From: Qipengyuania flavescens
GTDB taxonomy: Bacteria > Pseudomonadota > Alphaproteobacteria > Sphingomonadales > Sphingomonadaceae
DNA length: 64,000 nt
Reading direction: 5' to 3'
NCBI RefSeq assembly: GCF_029688735.1
Contig: NZ_JARULD010000003.1
Coordinates: forward strand, 226,945-290,944
In this document: positions 15,336 to 24,158 of the stretch, one piece after another
Layout of the letters: every line of letters starts with the position of its first letter
Position numbering within the stretch: the first letter of the stretch is position 1
The notes under the pieces: model-generated
Seen by the model: the letters and a program-made list of their open reading frames with translations, nothing else
Database searches by the model: none
Told to the model about the DNA's origin: nothing
Translations under genes and position numbers: made by a program

Positions 15336-15562
15336 CAGTTCTGCGCCGAAAGTTCGGAGCCGCGCTTGAGAACCTCGTCGCCGTCTTCCTGCTTGATCAG
15401 ATAGGCCGGGTTGTCCTCGTCGCCATCCTTGGTGACTTCGCTGCCCTGGAGCGTGCGGGTCACCTCACGCTCGAAGCGCTCTTTGATCTGACCCTTGCCC
15501 TTGCCGTTGCCCCAATCCCATTCGACATATTGGTCGGTCTGGAAGCTGTTGGAATTGCTCAT
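15335..15562 (-). CDS. DUF2945 / hypervirulence-associated HVA1 TUDOR-like protein
   Basis: 75 residues forming one small beta barrel: QYVEWDWGNGKGKGQIKERFE and DEDNPAYLIKQEDGDEVLKR. The fungal HVA1 relatives were named from hypervirulence screens; bacterial members are uncharacterised. The GNGKGKGQI turn replaces the usual W..GxG..GxV pattern. Second gene of the mini-operon, one base overlap with DUF3008. Confidence 0.85.
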   Translation of the reverse strand: MSNSNSFQTDQYVEWDWGNGKGKGQIKERFEREVTRTLQGSEVTKDGDEDNPAYLIKQEDGDEVLKRGSELSAQN

Positions 15563-15582
15563 CGTAAGGTCACCTCGGCAGA

Positions 15583-15909
15583 TTAGTTTTCGATAACTTC
15601 GAGCCCGTCCTCGTTAACAACCTGCCCCTCTTCGGTAAGTTCCGTTTCGCCGCCGAGGTCTTCGGAAGGTCCGGTGCCGACGATGCTGTCGGTGCCGTCG
15701 CCATCGTTATCGATCGAGGAGATCTCACCACTTACGGTGGCCTCGTCTTCGATATCGTCTTGCGTCAGTGCAGGGACGATCCAGGTGACGGACAAGAGCA
15801 GGATCGCAAGCAGCAACCCTCCGGCAAGAACCCAGCGTACGACGCCTTCCTTGCTGCCGCCGCTCGCTTCGACTTCGTCCACGTGGACGTGACCATCATG
15901 CTTTTCCAT
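15583..15909 (-). CDS. Single-pass membrane protein heading the stress mini-operon
   Basis: 108 residues. A short His/Asp/Glu N-terminus precedes one membrane helix (about 24-47) and a strongly acidic periplasmic tail rich in Asp, Glu and Ser. No known domain. A good GGAGG ribosome site precedes the ATG. An EcfG-like promoter motif is centred about 50 bases upstream. DUF2945, DUF3008 and DUF3140 follow on the same strand, with 20 bases to the first and then one-base overlaps. Confidence 0.75.
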   Translation of the reverse strand: MEKHDGHVHVDEVEASGGSKEGVVRWVLAGGLLLAILLLSVTWIVPALTQDDIEDEATVSGEISSIDNDGDGTDSIVGTGPSEDLGGETELTEEGQVVNEDGLEVIEN

Positions 15910-15949
15910 TGTGAGAATACCTCCCGGTCGTTTCGACCATTTGCTGCGA

Positions 15950-15974
15950 TACGCGCCTCAGCGGCGAATGTTCC
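15950..15974 (-). promoter_or_regulatory. EcfG-type promoter motif for the DUF2945/3008/3140 operon
   Basis: On the minus strand GGAAC, 16 bases, CGTA: one mismatch to the general-stress consensus GGAAC-N16/17-CGTT. It lies between the dapD stop and the first gene of the mini-operon, at a typical distance from the start codon. Confidence 0.55.
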
Positions 15975-15992
15975 CTTTTACAGGCCTGCGGA

Positions 15993-16817
15993 TCAGTCGC
16001 GCAACAAGTCGTTGATGCCAGTTTTCTCGCGGGTTTGCGCATCGACCGTCTTGACGATGACGGCGCAAGCGAGGCCGGGTCCGCCATCTTTGCCGGGCAG
16101 CGAGCCGGGCACTACGACGGAATAGGGCGGGATATGCCCGCGAATGACTTCGCCGGTGTCGCGATAGACGATCTTGGTCGACTGGGTGATGAAGACGCCC
16201 ATGGCGACGACGCTGCCTTCGCCCACGATTACCCCTTCGACGATCTCGCTGCGCGCGCCGATGAAGCAGTTGTCGCCGATAATGGTCGGGTTCGCCTGCA
16301 TCGGCTCGAGGACGCCGCCGATGCCGGCGCCGGCGGAGATGTGGCAGTTCTCGCCGATCTGGGCGCAGCTGCCGATGCTGGCCCAGGTGTCGACCATCGT
16401 GCCCTTGCCGACATAGGCGCCGATGTTGACGAAGCTGGGCATCAGCACGCAGCCGGGGGCGATATATGCACCTTCGCGGGCGATCGCGCCGGGCACGACG
16501 CGGAAGCCTGCTTCGCGGAAACGTGCATCGTCCCAGCCGGCGAACTTGCTCGGCACCTTGTCGAAGGCGGGGTGGCCGGCACTGCCGCCGTCCATCACGC
16601 GGTTGTCGTTCAAGCGGAAGCTGAGCAGCACGGCCTTCTTGAGCCACTGGTTTACCTGCCAGCCGCCCTTGCCGTCGGGTTCGGCGACGCGCCCCTCGCC
16701 GCTGTCGAGCATATTGAGCGCAGCCTCGACCGCCTCGCGCACGTCGCCCGATTTTGGCGTCACATTCGCGCGGTCCTCCCACGCGGCTTTGATGCGGGTT
16801 TCAAGGTCGGCGCTCAT
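15993..16817 (-). CDS. dapD: 2,3,4,5-tetrahydropyridine-2,6-dicarboxylate N-succinyltransferase
   Basis: 274 residues, the usual length for DapD, which succinylates tetrahydrodipicolinate from succinyl-CoA in lysine and meso-diaminopimelate synthesis. The N-terminal helical domain ([16 protein letters not shown]) is followed by the left-handed hexapeptide-repeat beta helix ([52 protein letters not shown]), and the C-terminal [18 protein letters not shown]. The enzyme is a cytosolic trimer. It is probably transcribed alone; the mini-operon downstream has its own promoter motif. Confidence 0.95.
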   Translation of the reverse strand: MSADLETRIKAAWEDRANVTPKSGDVREAVEAALNMLDSGEGRVAEPDGKGGWQVNQWLKKAVLLSFRLNDNRVMDGGSAGHPAFDKVPSKFAGWDDARFREAGFRVVPGAIAREGAYIAPGCVLMPSFVNIGAYVGKGTMVDTWASIGSCAQIGENCHISAGAGIGGVLEPMQANPTIIGDNCFIGARSEIVEGVIVGEGSVVAMGVFITQSTKIVYRDTGEVIRGHIPPYSVVVPGSLPGKDGGPGLACAVIVKTVDAQTREKTGINDLLRD

Positions 16818-16865
16818 GCTGGTCTCCGTTTGCGTGTCGGAGCGCTCGTTAGCAGCCCAGCCGCG

Positions 16866-17942
16866 CTAGTCCATCCCCGCAGCCTTCGCGAACTGGTAGG
16901 CGCGCTCCACCAGCGGCGCGACGCGCTCGGACATGTTCTTGGCGTGGGCGGACGAAGCCGTACCGTCGATGACGCGCTTCTTGATGCCCTGCATGATGCC
17001 GGCTAGCCGGAACAGATTGTAGGCAAAGTACCAGTCCATCGGCGGCACCGGATAGCCGGTCTTGGCGACATAGCGATCGACCGCTTCCTGCTGCGTCGGG
17101 ATGCCGAGCTCGTCCAAGTCGAGGCCGAGCAGCCCCGCGCGCCCGTCGGCCGGATTATGCCAGTTGAGCATGAGGTAGCTGAAATCCGCGATCGGATCGC
17201 CCAGCGTCGACAGTTCCCAGTCCAGCACCGCGAGCACGCGGTTGGCGTCCTTTTCGAAGATCATGTTGTCGAGCCGGTAGTCGCCATGGACCACGCTGCT
17301 CTCGTGCTGCGGCGGGATCGTCTGCGGCAGCCATTCGATCAGCCGTTCCATCTGCGGCATGTGCTCCGTTTCGGAGAGCTTGTACTGCTTCGACCAGCGA
17401 CTGATCTGGCGCGCGCAATAGTCGGTCGGCTTGCCGAAGTCGGACAGGCCGATTTCATCCGGCTTGCGCAGGTGCAATTCGGCCATTGTGTCGATCATGG
17501 TATTGTAGATCTCGCGCCGATCCTTCGGGTCGATGCCGGGGAGGGCACCGTTCCACAGGGATCGCCCGTCGGCGAGACCCATGACGAAGAACTTGGAGCC
17601 GATGACGTCGGGGTCCTCGCACAGGCCATAGGTCTTCGGCACCGGAAAGCCGGTCGGGCCGAGCGCATGCATGGCCTTGTATTCGCGATCCACCGCATGC
17701 GCGCTAGGCAGCAGTTTGCCGAAGGGCTGGCGGCGCAGAACGTAGGACTGCTTCGGCGTGTCGATGCGGTAGGTCGGGTTCGACTGGCCGCCTTTGAACT
17801 TCGAATAGCTGATCGGCCCTTCGAAGCCCTCGACATTGGCTTCGAACCACGCCGTCAGTGTGTCGAGGTCCATTGCGTCCTTGTCCGACACTTCGACCGT
17901 GCCGACCATTTCCTTGTCGAAGTCGATTTGCTGTTCCGTCAT
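16866..17942 (-). CDS. Aminoglycoside-phosphotransferase-fold kinase, ACAD10/11 kinase-domain type
   Basis: 358 residues. Kinase motifs: Brenner motif VVHGDYRLDN (His219, Asp221, Asn226) and the metal site VLDWELSTLGDP (Asp241), with GGQSNPTYRI in the glycine-rich region. This matches the N-terminal kinase domain of ACAD10/11 and LvaA, which phosphorylates 4-hydroxyacyl-CoA. The ATG at 17942 overlaps the upstream dehydrogenase stop as TGATG; a longer frame upstream runs through that gene and is spurious. It is third in an operon with an ACAD10/11-like dehydrogenase. Family assignment is firm; the substrate is inferred. Confidence 0.85.
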   Translation of the reverse strand: MTEQQIDFDKEMVGTVEVSDKDAMDLDTLTAWFEANVEGFEGPISYSKFKGGQSNPTYRIDTPKQSYVLRRQPFGKLLPSAHAVDREYKAMHALGPTGFPVPKTYGLCEDPDVIGSKFFVMGLADGRSLWNGALPGIDPKDRREIYNTMIDTMAELHLRKPDEIGLSDFGKPTDYCARQISRWSKQYKLSETEHMPQMERLIEWLPQTIPPQHESSVVHGDYRLDNMIFEKDANRVLAVLDWELSTLGDPIADFSYLMLNWHNPADGRAGLLGLDLDELGIPTQQEAVDRYVAKTGYPVPPMDWYFAYNLFRLAGIMQGIKKRVIDGTASSAHAKNMSERVAPLVERAYQFAKAAGMD

Positions 17943-19027
17943 CAGTCGAACACCACCACGCTGCGCGCCGAAGTGCCCTGCTTCATCTTCTCGAACCCCT
18001 CGTTGATCTTCTCGAGCGGAATGCGCTCCGCGATGATCGTGTCGAGATCGAGCAGGCCGCGCATGTAGAAATCCACGAGACGCGGCAGGTCGACGGGGAA
18101 GTGGTTCATCCCCATGATCGCGCCCTGCAGCTTCTTGCCGGAGAGCAGGTCCATCGCGCCGAGGCCGACCTTGCAGTCCAATGGCATCATGCCGAGGATC
18201 GTCGCCGTGCCGCCGCGCCGCAGGATCTTCACGCACAGGTCTGCGCTCGCCTGGCGGCCCACGGCCTCGATCGCATGGTGCACGCCGCCGCCGGTGATCT
18301 TCATCACCTGTTCGACTGCATCGTCGGCCATGGCGTCGATCGTGTGCGTTGCGCCCAGCGTTTCGGCAAGGGCGCGCTTTTCCGGCAGCGGATCGATAGC
18401 GATGACCTTGCCCGCACCGGTAATCTTCGCCGCATTGATGGCGGCAAGCCCGACGCCGCCGCACCCGACGATCGCGACTGTCTCGCCCGGGACGACCGAG
18501 CAGGCATTGAAGATCGCGCCTGCCCCGGTCGTCACCGCACAGCCGATAACGGCAGCACGGTCCAGCGGCATGTCTTTGTCGATGGCGACGCAGGCATGCT
18601 CGTGGATCAGCATCTGTTCGGCAAAGGCCGACAGGTTGAGCATCTGGGCCACGGTTTCGCCACCGTTGCGGGTGATGCGCGGCGGTGCCGTCTGGTCGCG
18701 GCGCGTGTCCGCTCCCATGCACAGCGCCATGCGCCCGGTCACGCAGAACTCGCAATGGCCGCAGAAGGCAGAGAGGCAGGAGACGACATGGTCGCCCGGC
18801 TTCACCGTCTTCACCTCGCTGCCGACCGCGCGCACCACGCCCGCCGCCTCGTGACCAGGAATGGCCGGAAGCGGGTGCGGGTAGGCCCCGTCGATGAAGT
18901 GCAGGTCCGAATGGCACAACCCGCACGCCTTGGTGTCGATCAGGACTTCGTGCGGGGCCGGATCGGCGAGTTCGACCTCGCCGATCGTCAGCCCGCCAAC
19001 CTGTTCCAGTATCGCTGCCTTGGCCAT
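17942..19027 (-). CDS. Zinc-dependent alcohol dehydrogenase (MDR family)
   Basis: 361 residues. Catalytic zinc ligands appear in ACGLCHSDLHFIDG and GHEAAG, and structural zinc cysteines in SAFCGHCEFCVTGRMALC. The Rossmann motif is VAIVGCGGVGLAAINAAK. It resembles class III-like and Rhodococcus-type NAD-dependent alcohol dehydrogenases. It is placed between the ACAD and the kinase gene with one-base overlaps at both ends, so it probably oxidises a hydroxyacyl or alcohol intermediate in the same pathway. The substrate is not deducible. Confidence 0.85.
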   Translation of the reverse strand: MAKAAILEQVGGLTIGEVELADPAPHEVLIDTKACGLCHSDLHFIDGAYPHPLPAIPGHEAAGVVRAVGSEVKTVKPGDHVVSCLSAFCGHCEFCVTGRMALCMGADTRRDQTAPPRITRNGGETVAQMLNLSAFAEQMLIHEHACVAIDKDMPLDRAAVIGCAVTTGAGAIFNACSVVPGETVAIVGCGGVGLAAINAAKITGAGKVIAIDPLPEKRALAETLGATHTIDAMADDAVEQVMKITGGGVHHAIEAVGRQASADLCVKILRRGGTATILGMMPLDCKVGLGAMDLLSGKKLQGAIMGMNHFPVDLPRLVDFYMRGLLDLDTIIAERIPLEKINEGFEKMKQGTSARSVVVFD

Positions 19028-20379
19028 TAGCGCGTTGCTCCTACATCGCCACTGGACATGCCGGCGCTGGCCGCCGCGCTGCCGGCACTGGCCGACTGCG
19101 CGTTGCTGTTGCGCAGGGCATTGCTGCTCGGCCCTTCGTTCGGCGTATGCTTGGCGAATTCCATGCGCGCGATGGAGCGGGCGTGGACCTCGTCCGGCCC
19201 GTCCGCGAGGCGCAGCGTGCGCTGGTGCGCATAGGCGCTGGCAAGGCCGTAATCCTCGCTCACGCCGCCACCGCCATGGGCCTGGATGGCATCGTCGATA
19301 ATCCGCAGGGCCATGTTCGGCGCCTGCACCTTGATCATGGCGATTTCCTGCTTGGCCGCCTTGTTGCCGACCTTGTCCATCATGTCCGCCGCCTTGAGGC
19401 AGAGCAGGCGGGTCATGTCGATATCGATGCGGGCGCGGGCCACGCGCTCTTCCCAGACCGAATGCTTGTAGATCGGCTTGCCGAAGGCTTCGCGCTCCTG
19501 CAGGCGTTTGCACATCTTCTCCAGCGCTTCCTCGGCCACTCCGATGGTGCGCATGCAGTGGTGGATGCGGCCCGGGCCGAGGCGGCCCTGCGCGATCTCG
19601 AAACCGCGGCCTTCGCCCAGCAGCATGTTGGTCACGGGGACGCGCACATCCTTCAGTTCCACTTCCATGTGGCCGTGCGGAGCATCGTCGTAACCGAAGA
19701 CCGGCAGGTGGCGGATGATGTTCACGCCTTCAGCATCGTTCGGCATCAGGACCATCGATTGCTGCGCATGGCGACCGGCGGAAAAGTCGGTCTTGCCCAT
19801 GACGATCGAGACCTTACAGCGCGGATCGCCGAGGCCCGAGGACCACCACTTGCGGCCATTGATGACATATTCGTCGCCGTCGCGTTCGATGCGGGTCTCG
19901 ATGTTCGTCGCGTCGGAGCTGGCAGTGTAAGGCTCGGTCATGAGGAAGGCGGACCGGATTTCGCCGTTCATCAATGGCGTCAGCCACTCGTCCTTCTGCT
20001 CGCGCGTGCCATAGCGGTGGAACACTTCCATGTTGCCGGTATCGGGCGCGGAGCAGTTGAAGACTTCGGACGCGAAGCCGACGCGGCCCATTTCCTCGGC
20101 GCAGAGCGCATATTCGAGGTTGGTCAGGCCGGGACCCTCGAACTCATAGGTTTCCTCGACATGGTGATGCCCCTCGTTACGCGGCGGCATGAACAGGTTC
20201 CAGATGCCATCGGCTTTCGCCTTGGCCTTTAGTTCCTGGACTACCGGGATCACCTTCCAGCGATCGCCTTCGGCATCCTGTTCGCGATAGGTGGGAATGG
20301 CCGGGCGGACATGCTGCTCGATGAAATTCTTCACCCGGTCGCGCCAGAATACTTGTTTCTCAGTGGGTTCGAAATCCAT
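19027..20379 (-). CDS. Acyl-CoA dehydrogenase, ACAD10/11 type
   Basis: 450 residues, longer than a short-chain ACAD. FAD-binding signatures include [18 protein letters not shown] and [12 protein letters not shown]. The C-terminal [20 protein letters not shown] followed by [16 protein letters not shown] is the form seen in human ACAD10/11. Those enzymes work with a kinase domain to convert 4-hydroxyacyl-CoAs to 3-hydroxyacyl-CoA through a 4-phospho intermediate. The ATG at 20379 follows AGAGGAAAA. Heads the operon ACAD, ADH, kinase. Confidence 0.9.
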   Translation of the reverse strand: MDFEPTEKQVFWRDRVKNFIEQHVRPAIPTYREQDAEGDRWKVIPVVQELKAKAKADGIWNLFMPPRNEGHHHVEETYEFEGPGLTNLEYALCAEEMGRVGFASEVFNCSAPDTGNMEVFHRYGTREQKDEWLTPLMNGEIRSAFLMTEPYTASSDATNIETRIERDGDEYVINGRKWWSSGLGDPRCKVSIVMGKTDFSAGRHAQQSMVLMPNDAEGVNIIRHLPVFGYDDAPHGHMEVELKDVRVPVTNMLLGEGRGFEIAQGRLGPGRIHHCMRTIGVAEEALEKMCKRLQEREAFGKPIYKHSVWEERVARARIDIDMTRLLCLKAADMMDKVGNKAAKQEIAMIKVQAPNMALRIIDDAIQAHGGGGVSEDYGLASAYAHQRTLRLADGPDEVHARSIARMEFAKHTPNEGPSSNALRNSNAQSASAGSAAASAGMSSGDVGATR

Positions 20380-20460
20380 CGTATTTTCCTCTTCTCTCAG
20401 ATCGGTTGCTTCATGAAACTGGCAGATGCGGCGGCGCAAGCCAAGCCTCCACCTGCACGC

Positions 20461-21930
20461 CTAGGGGGTTATCGTGTGGCCATCCGGATCGGCGCGTACC
20501 GCATCGTCGATCGCCTTGGGGAATTCGGTGTCGGAAGCGCGCCGGGCCGCCACGCGGGCCTCGTGCTGCTCGCGTGTGATAGGGAAGCGGCCGAGCCAGA
20601 AAGCGGCGATCGACCCCAGCACGCTGGCTGCCGCGACGAAGAGCACGACGAGCTGGGTCACGGTCTCCTGCGTCACCTGCGATTGCGGAGTGCCGGGCGC
20701 GAGATCGATCGACTGCACGATCAGACTGGTCAGCAGGATGCCGCCCCCGGTCGCGCATTTCTGGACCAGCCAGTTTCCCGAGTAGAACGTGCCTTCGGCG
20801 CGCTTGCCGGTCCGCTCCTCGAAAGCCTCGACGATCTCGGCGACCATGGAGGTGGCGGAGATGATCGACACGACGCTCGCAGTATTGGCGCAGATGAGGA
20901 AAGCGTAGAGCAGCGCGGTGGATGCCGTGGTCCCCGTGGTCGGCCAGGCTCCTGCCAGCAGCAGCACATAGGGCACACAATAAAAGGTGAGGCCGACGAT
21001 GGCCGCCACCGCTGCCGATTTCGGCTTGCCCCAGGCGCGGTGCAGCGGGCCGACGATGACGAACATCAGCACGACGGAAAAGAACAGCACCACCGGGTAA
21101 AGCCGGAAGGCGAGCTCGCTGAACTGCCAGACGTAGAGGTTGACATATTGCGTGATCGAGAAGGTCATTCCTTGCAGCACGTATGCGGCGAGGCCGCCGA
21201 GCGCGAAGATCACGAAGGCCTTCTCGCGAAATGCATCGAAGATTTCGGCGAACGCCCCGCGCAGCGAGAAGGGGGGCGGTCGATGCGCCGGAAGCTGCGC
21301 CACGATCCTGTGCTGCGCCGCCGCCGAACCGATGACCGCCAGCGCCATCAGGCCGGCCCCGAACAGGCCGAACTGCGCGTAACCTTCGGGCTGCAATTGC
21401 GCCTCGGGCGTGGGCAGGAAGATCGTGAAGGCCAGTATCATCATCAGCAAGCCGCCGAGCCAGCCCGACAGGAAGCGATAGCGGAACAGCGTGGTGCGCT
21501 CGTCGTAATCGTCGGTGATTTCGGGCACCAGGCTGACCGAGGGCACCTCGCAGGCGGAGAGCAGCAGGCGCACGCCCACGGCCAGCGCGACGATCTCCCA
21601 GAAGCCGGGTGTGCCGGTGAAGGGCGGGGACCACAGCACTGTCCACAGCAGCGCCAGCGGCCAGGGTGCGACATAAAGCCAGGGCAGCCTGCGACCCCAG
21701 CGCGTATAGGTCCGGTCGGACAGGTGGCCGATCAGCGGGTCGACCAGCGCATCGACCACGAGCGCGGTGGCCAGCGCGGCACCCACGACGCCCGCATCGA
21801 CGCCCAGCACGAGATTGTAGAACGGCAGCAGGAAGAAGCTGAACCCTGAATCCTTCACGCCGAAGGCCACCGCGCCGGAGCCGTGGACCAGCTTCAGCCT
21901 TTGAGGGAGGGGGCCGTCGACGAAAGACAT
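20461..21930 (-). CDS. MFS transporter, glycoside-pentoside-hexuronide (MelB-like) family
   Basis: 489 residues with about 12 membrane helices. The family signatures DALVDPLIGHLSDRTYTRWG followed by RRLPWL in the first cytoplasmic loop, and PSVSLVPEITDDYDERT, identify a GPH cation symporter. Many such proteins import sugars or other organic solutes. The position between an SDR gene and the ACAD operon suggests uptake of the compound degraded here; the substrate is unknown. The start overlaps the SDR stop by one base. Confidence 0.85.
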   Translation of the reverse strand: MSFVDGPLPQRLKLVHGSGAVAFGVKDSGFSFFLLPFYNLVLGVDAGVVGAALATALVVDALVDPLIGHLSDRTYTRWGRRLPWLYVAPWPLALLWTVLWSPPFTGTPGFWEIVALAVGVRLLLSACEVPSVSLVPEITDDYDERTTLFRYRFLSGWLGGLLMMILAFTIFLPTPEAQLQPEGYAQFGLFGAGLMALAVIGSAAAQHRIVAQLPAHRPPPFSLRGAFAEIFDAFREKAFVIFALGGLAAYVLQGMTFSITQYVNLYVWQFSELAFRLYPVVLFFSVVLMFVIVGPLHRAWGKPKSAAVAAIVGLTFYCVPYVLLLAGAWPTTGTTASTALLYAFLICANTASVVSIISATSMVAEIVEAFEERTGKRAEGTFYSGNWLVQKCATGGGILLTSLIVQSIDLAPGTPQSQVTQETVTQLVVLFVAAASVLGSIAAFWLGRFPITREQHEARVAARRASDTEFPKAIDDAVRADPDGHTITP

Positions 21931-22790
21931 CAGGTGGCGGCAGGGCCCTGTTTCATTTGCTCTTCCATCGCTTCGAGCGCGGCGAACAGGCCCGGTTCCT
22001 CCGGATCCCAGCTATGCCGGGGGCCGAGCGTGATCCCGCCGTCGACCACCAGCGAAGCCCCGGTCATGAAGCTCGCTTCATCGCCCGCAAGAAAGGCGAC
22101 CGCATTGGCGATGTCGCGCGGCTGGCCGCCCCGGGCGACCGGCTGGGCATTGGAGGACATCTGCGCGATCGCCGCATTGGCCATCGATCGCATCTCGCCG
22201 GTGATTTCCAGGCTGGAAGTGAAGATATTGGTGTTGATGAAGCCCGGCTGGATCGCATTCACGCGGATCCCGAATTGCGCCAGATCGGTGGCTGCGCATT
22301 TGGTCAGGTGCAGCACGCCGGCCTTGGCCACGGCATAGGCGGTCGGCGAATAGCCGGGGCCCACAGCGGCGACGCTGGAGACGTTGACGATGCTCGCACC
22401 CTTTCGGCCCTTCATATGCGGCACGGCATAGCGGATACCCATCGCGACCGAGCGCAGCAGCAGGTCCATCGTGCGGTCCCACTCGTCGGGTGCGATTTCG
22501 TCGATACCGGGACGCGCGCCTCCCGCGCCGGCATTGTTGAAGACGACGTCGATGCCGCCGGTTTCGGTAGCCGCGCGGTCCATCAGCGCCTTGATGGCCG
22601 CAGTATCGCAGACGTCGCACTCGGCGAACCGCACGTCGCCTTCGGTTTCGCTCGCGAGCTTTTCGCCCGTCGCGGTATCGATGTCGCTGGCGAAAACGGT
22701 CGCGCCTTCGCTGGCGAACAGGCGCGTAGTTTCAGCACCGATGCCCGATGCAGCGCCGGTAATCACGACCGTCTTGCCAGAGAATCGCAT
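21930..22790 (-). CDS. SDR family oxidoreductase
   Basis: 286 residues of the classical short-chain dehydrogenase family. Motifs: cofactor turn TGAASGIG, FNNAGAG, active site Ser in IVNVSSVAAVG, and YAVAKAG with the catalytic Tyr and Lys, then INTNIF and a closing GASLVVDGGITLG. NAD(H) preference is suggested by the acidic SDID after the second strand. It starts the minus-strand branch of the acyl-CoA locus, divergent from two ACAD genes, and probably oxidises a hydroxyl group of an acyl or alicyclic substrate. Confidence 0.88.
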   Translation of the reverse strand: MRFSGKTVVITGAASGIGAETTRLFASEGATVFASDIDTATGEKLASETEGDVRFAECDVCDTAAIKALMDRAATETGGIDVVFNNAGAGGARPGIDEIAPDEWDRTMDLLLRSVAMGIRYAVPHMKGRKGASIVNVSSVAAVGPGYSPTAYAVAKAGVLHLTKCAATDLAQFGIRVNAIQPGFINTNIFTSSLEITGEMRSMANAAIAQMSSNAQPVARGGQPRDIANAVAFLAGDEASFMTGASLVVDGGITLGPRHSWDPEEPGLFAALEAMEEQMKQGPAAT

Positions 22791-22963
22791 GCCTACTCTT
22801 TCCCCGAATTTCTCCGCCTCCAGCTTAGGCGCGCTGCCCCGCTCGTCAACGCATTCCGCCTGACGCTACGGCATTGCCGGTCGTCGTGTGCACCCTTGCA
22901 CCCGGTGGCCGAATCCTCCTAACGTTAGCGTCAACATACCGATGTTTCAGAACAGAGAGGATC

Positions 22964-24154
22964 ATGGCCATGTCCGATAGCGATCTCGAAGCCTTCCGCG
23001 CCGAAACGCGCCAATGGCTGGAAGCCAATTGCCCGCCCGAAATGCGCGAGCCCGTCCGCGACGAGGAAGACGTTTACTGGGGCGGGCGCAACGCCAGCTT
23101 CAAGAACGACGCGCAAAAGGCCTGGTTCGAGGCCTGCCGCGAAAAAGGCTACACCGTTCCCGAATGGCCTAAGGAATATGGCGGCGCCGGCCTCACCCCG
23201 GCGCAGGGCAAGGTGCTCCGCCAGGAAATGGCTGCGATCAATGCCCGACCGCCGCTCTCGAGCTTCGGCATCTGGATGCTCGGCCCGGCGCTGCTGCACT
23301 TCGGCACCGAAGGACAGAAGCAGCGCTTCCTGAACGAGATCGCCAATGGCGAAATCCGCTGGTGCCAGGGCTATAGCGAGCCGGGCAGCGGCTCCGACCT
23401 CGTCTCCATGCAGACCTTCGGCGAGGACAAGGGCGATCATTGGGTCGTCAACGGCCAGAAGATCTGGACCTCCTACGCCGACGAGGCCGACTGGATCTTC
23501 TGCCTTGTCCGCACCGACAAGGAGAACAAGTACCAGGGCATCACCTTTATGCTGTTCGACATGGCTTCGGACGGCGTGTCGACCAAGCCGATCAAGCTGA
23601 TCAGCGGCAACAGCCCGTTCTGCGAAACCTTCATGGACGATGTCACCGTGCCCAAGAGCTACGGCGAGGACATTCCCGGCTATGTCGGCGAAATCAACCG
23701 CGGCTGGGACGTGGCGAAATACCTCCTCGGCCACGAGCGCGAGATGATTTCCGCGACCGGCGGCGCGGACCGGGCGTCTTCGCTCGGCGCGGTGACCTCG
23801 CGGCAGGGCGCGCTTGACCCCGTGCTGCGCGCGGAGATCGCCATGTTCGACGTGGACGCGCTGGCCTACACCGCCATGAGCGAGAAGTTCATGGACGAAC
23901 TCAAGTCCGGCAAGGGGCATCCCGCCCAGCCGAATATGATGAAATACGCCGGTACCGAGCTCAACAAGCGCCGCAACGAGCTGCTCATGGCGGCCGGCGG
24001 CAGCCACGCGCTCGAATGGGAGAGCGAGGCGTCGAACGGCGGCAAGGCGGCCCGCGGTTGGCTACGGACCAAGGCCAATTCCATCGAAGGCGGTACGAGC
24101 GAAGTCATGCTCAACGTCATCTCCAAACGTATCCTCGACCTGCCGGGAGCCTGA
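22964..24154 (+). CDS. Acyl-CoA dehydrogenase family protein (first of a pair)
   Basis: 396 residues. ACAD motifs: GWCQGYSEPGSGSDL-like flavin contacts (RWCQGYSEPGSGSDLVSMQT region), VNGQKIWTSYADEADWIFCL and a C-terminal NSIEGGTSEVMLNVISKRIL. Two ATGs (22964 and 22970) are possible; the first is 3 bases and the second 9 bases from AGAGAGG. The gene is 4 bases from a second, more divergent ACAD, as in heteromeric FadE-type pairs for branched or cyclic acyl-CoA. Starts the plus-strand operon. Confidence 0.88.
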   Translation: MAMSDSDLEAFRAETRQWLEANCPPEMREPVRDEEDVYWGGRNASFKNDAQKAWFEACREKGYTVPEWPKEYGGAGLTPAQGKVLRQEMAAINARPPLSSFGIWMLGPALLHFGTEGQKQRFLNEIANGEIRWCQGYSEPGSGSDLVSMQTFGEDKGDHWVVNGQKIWTSYADEADWIFCLVRTDKENKYQGITFMLFDMASDGVSTKPIKLISGNSPFCETFMDDVTVPKSYGEDIPGYVGEINRGWDVAKYLLGHEREMISATGGADRASSLGAVTSRQGALDPVLRAEIAMFDVDALAYTAMSEKFMDELKSGKGHPAQPNMMKYAGTELNKRRNELLMAAGGSHALEWESEASNGGKAARGWLRTKANSIEGGTSEVMLNVISKRILDLPGA

Positions 24155-24158
24155 TCCG

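Noticed and set aside
17943..18926. N-terminal extension of the kinase gene through the ADH gene
   Set aside because: It overlaps a clear zinc dehydrogenase in another frame; the kinase starts at 17942 with TGATG coupling.
17858..19030. Long plus-strand open frames opposite the ADH and ACAD genes
   Set aside because: They are antisense shadows of real genes in high-GC DNA: composition is Arg/His/Ala-rich, no motif is present, and they have no ribosome sites.
20311..21849. 512-codon plus-strand frame opposite the MFS gene
   Set aside because: The minus strand encodes a clear MelB-like transporter with family motifs; the plus frame is a low-complexity Gln/Arg/His shadow.
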